Of a stretch of DNA of 64,000 nucleotides, positions 1 to 8,821 are shown piece after piece. Origin of the DNA: Thaumasiovibrio occultus (GTDB taxonomy: Bacteria; Pseudomonadota; Gammaproteobacteria; Enterobacterales; Vibrionaceae). The notes under the pieces are model-generated. The model ran no database searches and was not told where the DNA came from. It saw only the letters and a list, made by a program, of their open reading frames with translations. The stretch lies in the NCBI GenBank assembly GCA_019703815.1, contig AP023053.1, forward strand, positions 296,995 to 360,994, read 5' to 3'. Numbering within the stretch: the first letter of the stretch is position 1; each line of letters begins with the position of its first letter. The position numbers were made by a program, and so were the translations under genes.

Positions 1-1
1 T

Positions 2-73
2 CCAGACTGGCGTCATGTTGGTACCACTGATCTTAAATCTCTGACGGGATTGGAGTTTAAAGAGCTCGCTTAA
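2..73 (+). CDS. C-terminal end of an unidentified gene
   Basis: An open frame enters from the left edge and ends at a TAA at 71-73, giving 23 residues that finish in LEFKELA. A strong terminator follows about 30 bases later, which supports a real gene end. Too little is present to name the protein. Confidence 0.5.
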   Translation, partial: PDWRHVGTTDLKSLTGLEFKELA

Positions 74-105
74 TTGCTGGGTAGAAAGCCTAATTTGCCC
101 AAAAC

Positions 106-138
106 AAAAAGCCCGCGCTATGGCGTCGGGCTTTTTTT
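106..138 (+). terminator. Rho-independent terminator
   Basis: AAAAAGCCCG pairs with CGGGCTTTTT across a short loop and is followed by a T-run. It closes the gene ending at 73. The A-tract on the 5' side could also let it serve the minus-strand gene ending at 206. Confidence 0.8.
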
Positions 139-205
139 GTACGTCAAACGTTACTGTTTGAAACCGCAACGTTGGGCGTGTGCACCACCGTATCAAGCGA
201 TCTCG

Positions 206-565
206 TTAGATCGGATCGATGTAGCCGAAGTAGTCTGCAAACAAAGAGCCTTGTGCTGAAACGATCTCTTTTGATTGCAACGCGCTCAGGCGTTCTTGTG
301 GCGTGGTGAAATTCGGGATGTCGTTAAAAAAAGTAATAATGGTAATAAAATGCGCCAGTGCCGCTTTCATTTGCGCATTGGCCGTTTCACTAAAAAGGCC
401 AAACTTTTCCGGTAAGGTGTAACCAAGGCGCGGAGTGATAAAAGAAGCGAAAAGCACGGTGGCCAAATGCTCACGGACATCCGTATCGCCGATTTCTGGG
501 TTATCTTTAGCAATACCATCAAACTCATCCAAGAGAGTGATCACTGCGTCGTTAAACTGATCCAT
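206..565 (-). CDS. conserved hypothetical protein, acidic, 119 aa
   Basis: A soluble, acidic 119-residue protein beginning MDQFNDAVITLLDEF. It reads as mostly helical, with no signal peptide, membrane segment or recognisable catalytic motif. The ATG is preceded on the minus strand by AAGGAATGAAC, a usable ribosome binding site. Its 3' end faces the terminator at 106-138, so it is probably a single-gene unit. I do not recognise the family. Confidence 0.7.
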   Translation of the reverse strand: MDQFNDAVITLLDEFDGIAKDNPEIGDTDVREHLATVLFASFITPRLGYTLPEKFGLFSETANAQMKAALAHFITIITFFNDIPNFTTPQERLSALQSKEIVSAQGSLFADYFGYIDPI

Positions 566-807
566 AGTTCATTCCTTTGATGGATAAGGTCGTCTTGACC
601 TTATTGATAACTATAGTAATAAAAATGTTACGAAAACGAAATGACAGTATTGCGAGTCTAATCGCACGGTTAGTTCAATATCGGTTAGCATATAACGGTG
701 AGAACTCGTATAAGACGAGCAAAATATGTCGAAAAATCGCATGGTTAACCTTTTTTCTTCGTTAGCAGCACGCACGTTATCTTTATTTATTGAATTTAGG
801 CTTTTGA

Positions 808-1776
808 ATGACACTAAAATTTGCCACGTGGAATCTTCTTAACTTTCTGGCTCCCCCCTTTGCAGCGTATGAGATGGAAAATATCGCCACTCATGCCCAG
901 TGGGAGAAAAAGTGCCGTTGGATTTCGATGATGCTGGCAGCAATAGATGCTGATGTGGTGGGGTTTCAAGAAGTGTTTAGCCAACAAGCATTGACCCAGT
1001 TATGCCAAGATGCTGGGCTGACGTACTTTGCAACGGTGGATCAGCCCCAGTGTCAGGACGGCCATGTTTGTAGCCATCCCGTGGTTGCGCTCGCCAGCCG
1101 TTATCCGATCGTCAAGGTCGAGACGGTCACTGAGGAGGCGGAGATCTTAAATGCGATTGGCATGAGCGCAGATTTTCACTTTCACCGTACACCGGTGGTT
1201 GCGACGATAGTGTTACCGCTGCTTGGCGAAACCAAAGTGTTTGTGGTGCACCTTAAATCTCAGCGCTCGCTTAACGATGAATTAGCGCCTGTTGCGGGTC
1301 AGTGGGGGGCGACGTTGCATCGAGGCACTGAAGCGATGTTGCTCGCTAATGCTGTCAATAACGAAACAATGCCTGTGGTGGTGATGGGGGATTTTAACCA
1401 AGGGTTGGACGGTGATAGTTTGCGCTCGTTGCGAGAGCAATGTGGGCTGACGGATAGCTGGCAATTATTCCAACGAAGCACTGCACTTGAACTGGCTGAA
1501 AACGACACTCAAGCGGCTCACATTCAAAGCGCGAATGAGGTTACTGTGTTGCCTGAGATTGGTCCACGCCCTGCGACCTTTTATTATGGTAACCAAGGGC
1601 TCATGCTCGATTATATTTTATTCTCGCGCCACTTTGATCCGAAGTGTCAAACCAGCATGGTAGATATCGCGCAATACCAATGTTGGGATCGCCACTTGGT
1701 CTCTCCGCAATTTGATATTGATGGCAGCAGTACCGACCACGCCATTGTGACCACCTCGTTTGTTGAACGTTGCTAG
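808..1776 (+). CDS. endonuclease/exonuclease/phosphatase-fold hydrolase
   Basis: This 322-residue protein belongs to the EEP superfamily of metal-dependent phosphodiesterases (DNase I, exonuclease III, sphingomyelinase). The N-terminal ATWNLLNF supplies the Asn motif, QEVFS near residue 57 the metal-binding Glu, GDFNQGLDGD near 200 the Asp/Asn pair, and STDHAIV near the C-terminus the catalytic Asp-His. No signal peptide is visible, so it is probably cytoplasmic. The substrate (nucleic acid, phospholipid or sugar phosphate) cannot be decided from sequence. It stands alone, convergent with the gene at 1866-2321. Confidence 0.85.
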   Translation: MTLKFATWNLLNFLAPPFAAYEMENIATHAQWEKKCRWISMMLAAIDADVVGFQEVFSQQALTQLCQDAGLTYFATVDQPQCQDGHVCSHPVVALASRYPIVKVETVTEEAEILNAIGMSADFHFHRTPVVATIVLPLLGETKVFVVHLKSQRSLNDELAPVAGQWGATLHRGTEAMLLANAVNNETMPVVVMGDFNQGLDGDSLRSLREQCGLTDSWQLFQRSTALELAENDTQAAHIQSANEVTVLPEIGPRPATFYYGNQGLMLDYILFSRHFDPKCQTSMVDIAQYQCWDRHLVSPQFDIDGSSTDHAIVTTSFVERC

Positions 1777-1803
1777 TGTGGCGCACAATGCCAGTGATAG
1801 ATT

Positions 1804-1834
1804 GGCGAGCGGGGAAAGTATGTCAGCGCTCGCC
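1804..1834. terminator. hairpin between convergent genes, possible terminator
   Basis: GGCGAGCG pairs perfectly with CGCTCGCC around a 15-base loop between two convergent genes. No T-run follows on either strand, so termination is inferred from position only. Confidence 0.35.
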
Positions 1835-1865
1835 GTTACTAAGACAGTCAGATAGCGACTGGGGT

Positions 1866-2321
1866 TTACATATATCCCTGCAGTTCCATTAGTTTTAGGT
1901 ATGATGCCGTGAAGCGGTTCAAGGTGTATTCGGTCGCGTTGACGTTCACTTTAGCCCCACGTTTAAACGCATCGATGGTGCCAAGTCCAATCACGGTTGA
2001 TTCCGCCACGTGGCCATCTTCGCAGGTTACTGTTGATTTATAAGCGTCGTCGTTGATGATCAGCGTGCCTTGGCGCTCATCAAAGTAGTTAGCGTCACAC
2101 CAACTCGTGCCATCGATCATTGCAAATGAGAACGACTCTTTGCTGATAGGCGCGATCGCGATAACAGAGTCATATTGCGCATTCAACGTTGCGATGACGC
2201 CCTCATCAACACCAACAACCCAGTGTTTCACAATGTTGGCTTCGTACATAAAATCGTTAGGGTAGTTATCTGCAGACGCGGCTGCGGAAACCAGTGATGT
2301 TGCTAAGAGTAATTTTTTCAT
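1866..2321 (-). CDS. secreted hypothetical protein, 151 aa
   Basis: The N-terminus MKKLLLATSLVSAAASA is a typical Sec signal peptide with cleavage likely after ASA. The mature part is about 134 residues with two cysteines (SWCDANY and TVTCEDGH) that could form a periplasmic disulfide. No known domain was recognised. It is monocistronic, with AT-rich upstream DNA at 2322-2470. Its role in the periplasm or outside the cell is unknown. Confidence 0.7.
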   Translation of the reverse strand: MKKLLLATSLVSAAASADNYPNDFMYEANIVKHWVVGVDEGVIATLNAQYDSVIAIAPISKESFSFAMIDGTSWCDANYFDERQGTLIINDDAYKSTVTCEDGHVAESTVIGLGTIDAFKRGAKVNVNATEYTLNRFTASYLKLMELQGYM

Positions 2322-2491
2322 CGTTGATAGTCGTTTTCGTTCTTGTGTAGTGACTTAACACGAGTTGACTGCATACCCGATATGCATCATTCCGCGTAAG
2401 TAAATTTTGCGCGAAGAATATACGAAAACCGGCAATACGCAATAGATTATGATCAAATACCGCTTAGCGATTGGGCAATCACGTAGGCGGT

Positions 2492-2965
2492 TTACTTATC
2501 GACGGATAACGCAGAGTTATTTCTCTCCAGTGCCAACAAGATTTCTTTCTTATCCAAGCCCCCCGCGTAACCTGTTAATTTCCCATTGGCTCCGATAATG
2601 CGATGGCATGGAACAATCACCGGGATCGGGTTTTTGCCGTTCGCTGCTCCAACAGCGCGTACCGCTTTGGGGTTGTCGATATGCTCAGCAATATGACGAT
2701 AGCTGCACGTCTTCCCATATTGGGTTGCTAAGAGTGCTTGCCATACTTGGTTTTGAAACGCCGTGCCTTTGGGAGCCAGTTTGACGGTAAATGCCGTGCG
2801 CGCTCCAGCAAAATACTCGGCAAGTTGCTGCGCTGCCTGCGCCGTAATGGCGTTCTCGCGATCGGATGGCAGCGCTTGGGCATCAAAAGTGATGGCAACA
2901 ATCGCCTGCTCGTTTGCACACAGCCCCAATGGTCCAATGGGGGATTCAATGACTTGTCTAAACAT
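2492..2965 (-). CDS. ogt: methylated-DNA--protein-cysteine S-methyltransferase
   Basis: A suicide repair protein that transfers alkyl groups from O6-alkylguanine or O4-alkylthymine in DNA to its own cysteine. The active-site motif PCHR lies at about residues 119-122 in VIVPCHRIIGANG, and YAGGLDKKE follows as in Ogt/Ada C-terminal domains. At 157 aa it has the usual length for the family. Its start overlaps the end of the Ada-AlkA gene by 8 bp, so the two form one alkylation-repair operon with translational coupling. Confidence 0.93.
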   Translation of the reverse strand: MFRQVIESPIGPLGLCANEQAIVAITFDAQALPSDRENAITAQAAQQLAEYFAGARTAFTVKLAPKGTAFQNQVWQALLATQYGKTCSYRHIAEHIDNPKAVRAVGAANGKNPIPVIVPCHRIIGANGKLTGYAGGLDKKEILLALERNNSALSVDK

Positions 2966-4409
2966 GAAGCTGGCTCCATAAATACAGGGTTAAGTAACTA
3001 CGCCACGGTTTGGCGGCATTCGCGTCAAGTGCGAGGCTAGTGCTGCTCGCGCGCTTTTCAAGGGCGCGCTTTATCCCTAAATCTGTGTCGAGCCAAATAT
3101 CAGGATCGCTTACGCCGCGCATTTTCATATAGTTGACCGTCCACGGACCAATCCCTTTGAGCGTCAGCAGCTCGTCGGGTTGATCGAGAGGGTGCTCTCG
3201 GCACCAGACGACGAAATCGCGCAGGGTTTGGCGGCGTCGCTCTGGCATGCCTAAATTATCGATCACGCTGATATCAAAGCTGTGGGGATCAGGAAAGTAA
3301 CCGGTTGCGACGTTATTGGTGTCTTGGCTCGGGCTTTCATCGGCGCCATTGTCACTAAGGGAGTGATGCGCGGTAACGATTTGGCTGACCAAGGTTCTGG
3401 CCGCTGCTACCGAGACTTGCTGGCCGACGATCGCGCGAATACCCGCTTCAAAGGGCGACCAAATCCCCGGCAAACGAACAGTGACCAGCTCGGTTGATGC
3501 ACACTCTACCCCTGTCGCTCGCTGGATTGCTTGGGCGATTTGCTGCGGATCCGAATCGAGATCTAACACTCGCCTGATCTGACGCACGACGGCGAGTAGC
3601 GATCGGGTTGAATTCATCGTTATCGCGACGTCAAAACGGTGGGCCTTTTCATTGTGAGTCGCCACAAAGCGGCCTTTTTCTAGCTTGCCATCATCACGCA
3701 CCAGAAACGTACGGCTGTAGCTGGTGGTGGTCACGACTTCCAATGTTGGGATCAACCGCGCGGCATAAAAATCGCGCACGCTGGGCCAGTCGTAGGGCGG
3801 GCGATAGGGCAGCGATAGCGTGATCACCCCGTTGTACTCGCCTGTTTCTCGGTTGCGCACTTGGGTTGGGGTTAAAGTGAACGCTTTATGAAAGGCGTCA
3901 TTAAAGCGGCGCAAACTCTGAAAGCCACTGGCAAAGGCGATATCGGCGATCGGCAGTGCGGAGTCGTGCAACAACTGTTTGGCTAACAGCAGTTGATAAT
4001 AGAGCGCGTACGCTTTGGGTGAGACGCCCACCTTTTGTTTGAACAGTTTACGCAGATAACGATCGCTAACCCCTAGGCGGTCAGCTAGTCCAGTGATCGT
4101 GCCAGTTTCTGCGTCTTTTGTGCCAGAAAGATAGCCTTGTTCAATCAAGGCGAGGGCTCTAGCGACCGTCGTATCGACGCCGTGCCAAGCGGGGCTTCCC
4201 GGCGCGGTTTCTGGGCGGCAGCGTAAACAAGGGCGATAGCCTGCACTGGCAGCCGCAATAGCGGAGGGAAAATATTCGACATTTTCCTCTTTCGCCGCTG
4301 GAGCGGGGCAGATCGGACGACAGTAAATACCGGTCGATTTTACTGCGGTGTAGAAGACGCCATCGAAGCGATGATCGCGGGCCATTCTGGCTTGATAGTA
4401 GCTGTTCAT
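2958..4409 (-). CDS. alkA: Ada-type regulator fused to 3-methyladenine DNA glycosylase II
   Basis: A 483-residue multidomain repair protein. Residues 1-75 form an Ada N-terminal zinc domain with the four expected cysteines (30, 34, 61, 64), the first matching the phosphotriester acceptor of Ada. An AraC-type helix-turn-helix pair follows (about 85-190, ending with GFQSLRRFNDAF). The rest is AlkA: an N-terminal subdomain, then the helix-hairpin-helix LKGIGPWTVNYMKM with the catalytic Asp in WLDTDLG. It likely senses methyl damage, activates its own operon and excises 3-methyladenine. ogt follows with an 8-bp overlap. Confidence 0.92.
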   Translation of the reverse strand: MNSYYQARMARDHRFDGVFYTAVKSTGIYCRPICPAPAAKEENVEYFPSAIAAASAGYRPCLRCRPETAPGSPAWHGVDTTVARALALIEQGYLSGTKDAETGTITGLADRLGVSDRYLRKLFKQKVGVSPKAYALYYQLLLAKQLLHDSALPIADIAFASGFQSLRRFNDAFHKAFTLTPTQVRNRETGEYNGVITLSLPYRPPYDWPSVRDFYAARLIPTLEVVTTTSYSRTFLVRDDGKLEKGRFVATHNEKAHRFDVAITMNSTRSLLAVVRQIRRVLDLDSDPQQIAQAIQRATGVECASTELVTVRLPGIWSPFEAGIRAIVGQQVSVAAARTLVSQIVTAHHSLSDNGADESPSQDTNNVATGYFPDPHSFDISVIDNLGMPERRRQTLRDFVVWCREHPLDQPDELLTLKGIGPWTVNYMKMRGVSDPDIWLDTDLGIKRALEKRASSTSLALDANAAKPWRSYLTLYLWSQLHV

Positions 4410-4700
4410 CGGGCCTCTCCGTTGGTTTATCTCTCATGTCTGAATGACTTCTCAACCTGAAATGTAGCACTGCGCCTGTGCACAAATTTCAGGTAGGGCA
4501 TTGTCGGTGATCGTGGCAATTTATCTTCGGCTGAAAGCCCCGTTTTTCCTGACAGGGTCTATGGTTAAGTCAGGTCGTGATAAATCACTCACTCTTTGAT
4601 TATACCGAGATAATCATCATCGGCTCGCCATTTTCGGAACTGTATTTCACGTTCTCGGATGCGAGCCGCAACAAGATCGAAAGACGTCGCAGCAGGAGTA

Positions 4701-5555
4701 ATGATGAAACGTTGGTGGTGGGGAATTCTGGCATTGTGCGCGATGAGTGCGTTTGCGGAGCAAGATTACAGTGAAACTGACATGCTGGATAAACCCCTGA
4801 TGGAGCGTTATATCTTGGATGAATTGAAATCATTACGCCAAGAGCAGCAAGATTTAGAGCGACGAATGACGGTGAATATTACCGACCGAGAGCTCGCGGT
4901 CGCGGGCGAGTCGCTGAGTTACGCCAATAATACGGTGACCTATTTTTTCTATTTGATCGCGGGCGCCGCTTCGTTGATCGCAATTGTTGGTTACCAATCG
5001 CTTAAAGAGATCCGTGAAAACACCAAAAGCATGGCCGACAAACAACTCACCCAGATCACTGAGCGGTATGAAGAGAAGTTTAAAGCGCTGGAGCGAGAGT
5101 TAAGGCGTAAGACCAAGATCATTGTCGAAAATAATCGCGAAATTGAAATCATCAATGAGGTCCATAACCTTTGGTTACGTGCACAAAGTGCCCAAAAACC
5201 TGAGCAAAAAATGGAAATTTACGATGAAATCCTTAAGGTTCGTCCTGGGGATCTCGAAGCGCTAACTTACAAAGCGGATGCAGCAATGGAAATTCGCGAG
5301 TTCAATTGGGCATTGAGCCTGTGTAATAAAGTGCTGCAATTCGACAGCAACAACGCCCATGCGCTCTATCAGCGCGCCTGTGCGCATGCCTGTTTGGGGT
5401 TTGAGGAAGAGGCGATCGATGATCTGACGTTATCCATTGAGCACAGTGCATCAATGCGAGATCTAGCCGCCGAAGAAGCCGATTTTGAATCGTTGTACGG
5501 CAATGAGAGATTTGACACTTTACTCCACGGTGAAGCGACACCAACTGTGTTGTAA
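4701..5555 (+). CDS. membrane-anchored TPR protein
   Basis: The start at 4701 is chosen because AGGAG lies just upstream and the protein then begins MMKRWWWGILALCAMSAFA, a clear signal peptide; an earlier in-frame start would bury it. After an extracytoplasmic stretch with a coiled-coil tendency (LDELKSLRQEQQDLERR) comes a second hydrophobic segment (VTYFFYLIAGAASLIAIVGY). A basic coiled coil and two or three tetratricopeptide repeats (about residues 165-260) follow. It is probably a scaffold at the inner membrane. The partner is unknown and it stands alone. Confidence 0.75.
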   Translation: MMKRWWWGILALCAMSAFAEQDYSETDMLDKPLMERYILDELKSLRQEQQDLERRMTVNITDRELAVAGESLSYANNTVTYFFYLIAGAASLIAIVGYQSLKEIRENTKSMADKQLTQITERYEEKFKALERELRRKTKIIVENNREIEIINEVHNLWLRAQSAQKPEQKMEIYDEILKVRPGDLEALTYKADAAMEIREFNWALSLCNKVLQFDSNNAHALYQRACAHACLGFEEEAIDDLTLSIEHSASMRDLAAEEADFESLYGNERFDTLLHGEATPTVL

Positions 5556-5703
5556 CTTGGTGCTCAGCGTGCTACCACCGCGCGCAGATGGACGTACGGT
5601 CTGCTCATAGCAGGTGATCACACAAAATGTTCGATTGGATATGAGGCTGAGTACAAAAGCCCCGTTGGTCGAATCACAGACACAAAGGATTGAGGGAAAA
5701 GCA

Positions 5704-6186
5704 ATGAAAACACGTTACCTGAAAACAAAAGTGATCATGGGTATGAAGACGACATTGGCATTGATGGTGCTTTCGTTTAGCGCGGTGTCGTCTGCCCATG
5801 ATTATACCTTTGGCGATCTAGCGATAGCGCATCCGTGGTCGAAAGAGATCCCACCGAACACGTCAGTGAGTGCTGGCTTTATGGCTATCACCAATAAATC
5901 AGCGCAAAACGAGGTACTGTTGGGGGCGACGTCACCCGTTGCGGCGAGCGTAGAATTACACACACATCTGCACGGTGATGATGGCATGATGCAAATGCGC
6001 CCAGTGGAGGAGATTGTGATCCCGGCAGGAGAAACGGTGGAGCTGCGCCCGCACAGCCTACATTTGATGCTGATGGGGCTAAACCAAGTGACACCACTGG
6101 GCGAGACGTTTCCGGTCACCTTAACCTTTCAAAATGCTGGTGAAGTGACGCTAGATTTGAAAGTAGAGAAAGCGCTGCACCATTAA
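5704..6186 (+). CDS. periplasmic copper chaperone PCu(A)C family
   Basis: A Cu(I) carrier of the PCu(A)C (DUF461) family, which delivers copper to the CuA site of cytochrome oxidase or buffers periplasmic copper. A signal sequence (MGMKTTLALMVLSFSAVSSA) is followed by the beta-sandwich with the family metal ligands: HPWSKE, GFMAITN, ELHTHLHGDDGMMQMRPV and the C-terminal LRPHSLHLMLMGL. I use the ATG at 5704, 6 nt after GGGAAAAG, although the signal peptide proper could start at 5740 or 5746. A terminator follows. Confidence 0.88.
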   Translation: MKTRYLKTKVIMGMKTTLALMVLSFSAVSSAHDYTFGDLAIAHPWSKEIPPNTSVSAGFMAITNKSAQNEVLLGATSPVAASVELHTHLHGDDGMMQMRPVEEIVIPAGETVELRPHSLHLMLMGLNQVTPLGETFPVTLTFQNAGEVTLDLKVEKALHH

Positions 6187-6232
6187 TTCGCAGAACCACT
6201 CATTAGGTAAGCGTGCCGCCTTGGCGCAGTTC

Positions 6233-6266
6233 AAGCCAATCCTGACATCGAGGGTTGGCTTTTTTA
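6233..6266 (+). terminator. Rho-independent terminator
   Basis: AAGCCAA and TTGGCTT form a stem followed by TTTTTA, 47 bases after the copper chaperone stop. Confidence 0.8.
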
Positions 6267-6615
6267 TCATTGGTACATTTTAAGTTTGCTAGCCGCTGTG
6301 CTTTTGTGAGTTGATAGTGTGATCATATTCTCAGCCCCGAAGTGATGTACTCAAAACCTATTCAATAACGTGCGCATCATCGACAAAACACGCCTTAATA
6401 ATAGAAATCGGAAAAGTGAGATGATATGAATAAATCAACATTCGAAATAAATTTGTAATTATCTGTTTGTGTTTAACTGCATGTTATTTTAAGCCCGTTT
6501 TATGCGTTGAGTTATCTATTAATGACATTGCGAACGTGGTTAATTTTGATGTGGTGAATTATAGATGGCGCGTTGGTTTTAATAAGGGAAGCAGCGACAG
6601 GACCTTGGAGGGGAA
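6267..6615. other. AT-rich intergenic region, no gene seen
   Basis: About 350 bases with no convincing reading frame. Open frames on both strands overlap the start of the 6616 gene and lack ribosome binding sites or recognisable protein content. It presumably holds the promoter of the zinc-ribbon gene that follows. Confidence 0.4.
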
Positions 6616-6897
6616 ATGGAATATCTATGGTGGCCAGCGTCGCTGGTGTGCGCGGGCGCATTTTATTACTTTGTACTCTATTGCAAGCCGTTGGACGATT
6701 ACTGGCATACAATACCAACATTAGATGAGTATCTGAGTGAGCATCCAAACTGTAAGGCGGAAAACCCCCGCAGCGCGATATGCCACGATTGTGGTTCAAA
6801 GCGCATTATTTACCGTCACTTAACCGCACATTATGATCAGCGCTGTATTCATTTATGTTTTTCGTGTAAGAAAACATTGTTCAGAACATTTGGCTAA
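6616..6897 (+). CDS. small membrane protein with a zinc-ribbon tail
   Basis: A 93-residue protein. The N-terminal segment (LVCAGAFYYFVLYC) is hydrophobic enough for one membrane helix, and the C-terminal half has two CxxC knuckles, CHDCG and CFSCK, 26 residues apart, as in zinc ribbons. GGAGGGG sits 6-10 bases before the ATG, a strong ribosome binding site. Function unknown. The layout suggests a membrane-tethered zinc-binding module, and a regulatory or chaperone role would be guesswork. Confidence 0.7.
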   Translation: MEYLWWPASLVCAGAFYYFVLYCKPLDDYWHTIPTLDEYLSEHPNCKAENPRSAICHDCGSKRIIYRHLTAHYDQRCIHLCFSCKKTLFRTFG

Positions 6898-7103
6898 ATT
6901 CGATTGCCTATTTATTAAAAGCAAAGCAAAGAAAAGCAAAACTAGAAAATTACAAGTAGGGCTAAGGATAGTGAAAATATAGAAATGCGGTGTAAATAAA
7001 TTTTCTATTGGAAATTAGAGCGAATAAAGAGAATAAAACCAAAGAAAAATTAATCCAAAAATATCAACCAGAACTCCCGTATAGAAAATCTGATGTTGGA
7101 TAA

Positions 7104-7140
7104 ATAAAAAGCCGAGCGTTATAGAACCTAACCCGGCTAT
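7104..7140 (-). terminator. terminator of the MarR gene
   Basis: Read on the minus strand, AGCCG...CGGCT closes an imperfect stem extended by GGTTA/TAAC and is followed by TTTTTAT, 25 bases beyond the MarR stop. Confidence 0.65.
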
Positions 7141-7164
7141 TTCGTTAGATAGACACCGTGCCTG

Positions 7165-7650
7165 CTACTCGCTAGCGATCAGTATCTTCCGCAATAGCGC
7201 CGCCAATTGTTCCTGCTCGTCGTTATCTAGTACCTCGACCAAATTGTCTAAGTTGGCGACATGAGCATTCACCACTTCATCAATGAGCGCGATCCCTTGC
7301 GAGGTAAGGGCGAGTTTGCAGCTGCGACGATCATTTTCGCTCGCCACTCTTGCCACCAATCCCCGCTGTACCAGCTGTTCTACTCGGGTGCTTACCGCGC
7401 CAGAAGAGAGCATCAAGGTTTGATAGAGCGCAGTGGGCGTAACGGGCTCGTCACCGCTTCGCCGCATGGTCGCCAGCAAATCAAATTCAATACTGCTCAA
7501 TCCGTACGTTTTAAATAGTGCGTCCATCTTCTGCGACCATAGGTGGCTAGTACGCCGCACGCGCCCAATAATGCCCATCGCCGAACATTCCAGATCTGGG
7601 CGTACCTGTTGCCATTGCTGCAAGATGGTATCGACTTTATCGCCGCGCAT
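7165..7650 (-). CDS. MarR-family transcriptional regulator
   Basis: A 161-residue winged-helix regulator. Conserved features are the dimerisation helices (SHLWSQKMDALFKTYGLSS), the recognition region (TALYQTLMLSSGAVSTRVEQLVQRGLV) and the wing DRRSCKLALTSQG, all typical of MarR repressors. GAGAGG precedes the ATG by a good spacing. It is divergent from an EamA transporter and oxidoreductase, and the intervening DNA has a strong palindrome. It most likely represses both itself and that operon until a small phenolic or drug-like ligand binds. The ligand is unknown. Confidence 0.88.
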   Translation of the reverse strand: MRGDKVDTILQQWQQVRPDLECSAMGIIGRVRRTSHLWSQKMDALFKTYGLSSIEFDLLATMRRSGDEPVTPTALYQTLMLSSGAVSTRVEQLVQRGLVARVASENDRRSCKLALTSQGIALIDEVVNAHVANLDNLVEVLDNDEQEQLAALLRKILIASE

Positions 7651-7664
7651 GTTTGCCTCTCAAG

Positions 7665-7742
7665 AAAAAATCTTTTCAAAAAGATACTTGATCTTGTTGG
7701 TCGCATCCATTACTTTACAAAAAGTATCTTTTGTAAAAGATA
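7665..7742. promoter_or_regulatory. operator region between marR and the EamA operon
   Basis: TTTACAAAA and TTTTGTAAA form a perfect 9-bp inverted repeat at 7714-7737 around AGTATC. A second related element, AAAAAGATACTT at 7678-7689, is the inverse of AAGTATCTTTT at 7724-7734. Palindromes of this size beside a divergent marR gene are typical MarR operators. The assignment to this protein is inferred from position. Confidence 0.65.
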
Positions 7743-7833
7743 TTTTATAGAAAGCTAAGCTGACGAGGTTCATGCCAGTCACGCGATGAGAACGGCAAAA
7801 CTAAGCCAATAGCAGGGTAAGGCAAGGGGAAAG

Positions 7834-8820
7834 ATGGCCAGTCGCATATCCATAATGTTCACCATGGCAATCACTGCGATTGCACCAATGGTGTGGGGCT
7901 CGACGTATATCGTGACCACCGAATGGCTTCCCGCGAACAGCCCATTAATGGCGGCGACGATTCGCGCACTGCCGGCAGGTTTAGTGCTGGTGGCGATTGG
8001 GCGGGTGTTACCGCGTGGCCACTGGTGGCTGAAATTAGCCTTACTGGGCGCGCTTAACATTGGTTTCTTTTTCTACAGCTTGTTTTATGCCGCAGCCCAT
8101 CTTCCCGGCGGCATCGCGGCGATGGTGATGTCAGTGCAATCGCTTATGCTGGTGGGTTTAAGTTGGCTATGGCTAAAAATGACGTTTTCCCGCATGCAAC
8201 TAGTTAGCGTTGGCTTAGCAATGGGCGGCCTTGCGTTGTTAGTGCTTAACAATCCAACGTCGCTGTCCATCAAAGGCATCAGTGTTGCGTTGTTGGGCGC
8301 GCTGGGTATGGCTGTTGGCGTGGTGGCAACGCGAAAATGGGGTCGCCCTGAAAATATGTCACTTCTTGGCTTTACGGGGTGGCAGTTGTTGTTCGGTGGG
8401 TTGCTGCTTTTGCCATTGGCATGGTGGCAAGAAGGGTTACCCTCGGCGCTGACCCGCGTCAATCTGTTGGGTTATGGCTATCTCAGTGTTGTTGGCTCAA
8501 TGCTTGGTTACGCCCTGTGGTTTCGCGGTATCGAAAAATTGCCCCCGATGAGTGTGTCGCTGCTCGGTTTTATCAGCAGTATTTCTGCAAGCGTGTTGGG
8601 GTATCTGTTTTTGGGGCAAGCCCTGTCGTGGATCCAATTGCTGGGTGTCGTAGTGATTTTTGTCTCACTGATCTTGTCAGTACCTAGCAGCAAGCATTCG
8701 GGTGAAAAACGCACAAAAGAAACCGCCCCAAAAGAAACGGACGTAGCCAAAGACAAGGTATCAACTAAATCTAATAACCCCTCGTCGCGAGGAAAATCAT
8801 TAACCATAGAAGGAGTTTAA
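7834..8820 (+). CDS. EamA/DMT-family transporter
   Basis: A 328-residue inner-membrane protein with about ten hydrophobic segments forming two EamA repeats. Signature stretches are APMVWGSTYIVTTEWLP, the first-repeat end at about residue 130, and the second repeat ending SVLGYLFLGQALSWIQLLGVVVIF. Such proteins export metabolites or drugs. The C-terminal 45 residues form an unusually long charged Lys/Thr/Glu-rich cytoplasmic tail. It is followed after 1 base by an NADPH-dependent FMN reductase, so they are co-translated and probably controlled by the divergent MarR protein. Confidence 0.87.
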   Translation: MASRISIMFTMAITAIAPMVWGSTYIVTTEWLPANSPLMAATIRALPAGLVLVAIGRVLPRGHWWLKLALLGALNIGFFFYSLFYAAAHLPGGIAAMVMSVQSLMLVGLSWLWLKMTFSRMQLVSVGLAMGGLALLVLNNPTSLSIKGISVALLGALGMAVGVVATRKWGRPENMSLLGFTGWQLLFGGLLLLPLAWWQEGLPSALTRVNLLGYGYLSVVGSMLGYALWFRGIEKLPPMSVSLLGFISSISASVLGYLFLGQALSWIQLLGVVVIFVSLILSVPSSKHSGEKRTKETAPKETDVAKDKVSTKSNNPSSRGKSLTIEGV

Positions 8821-8821
8821 T

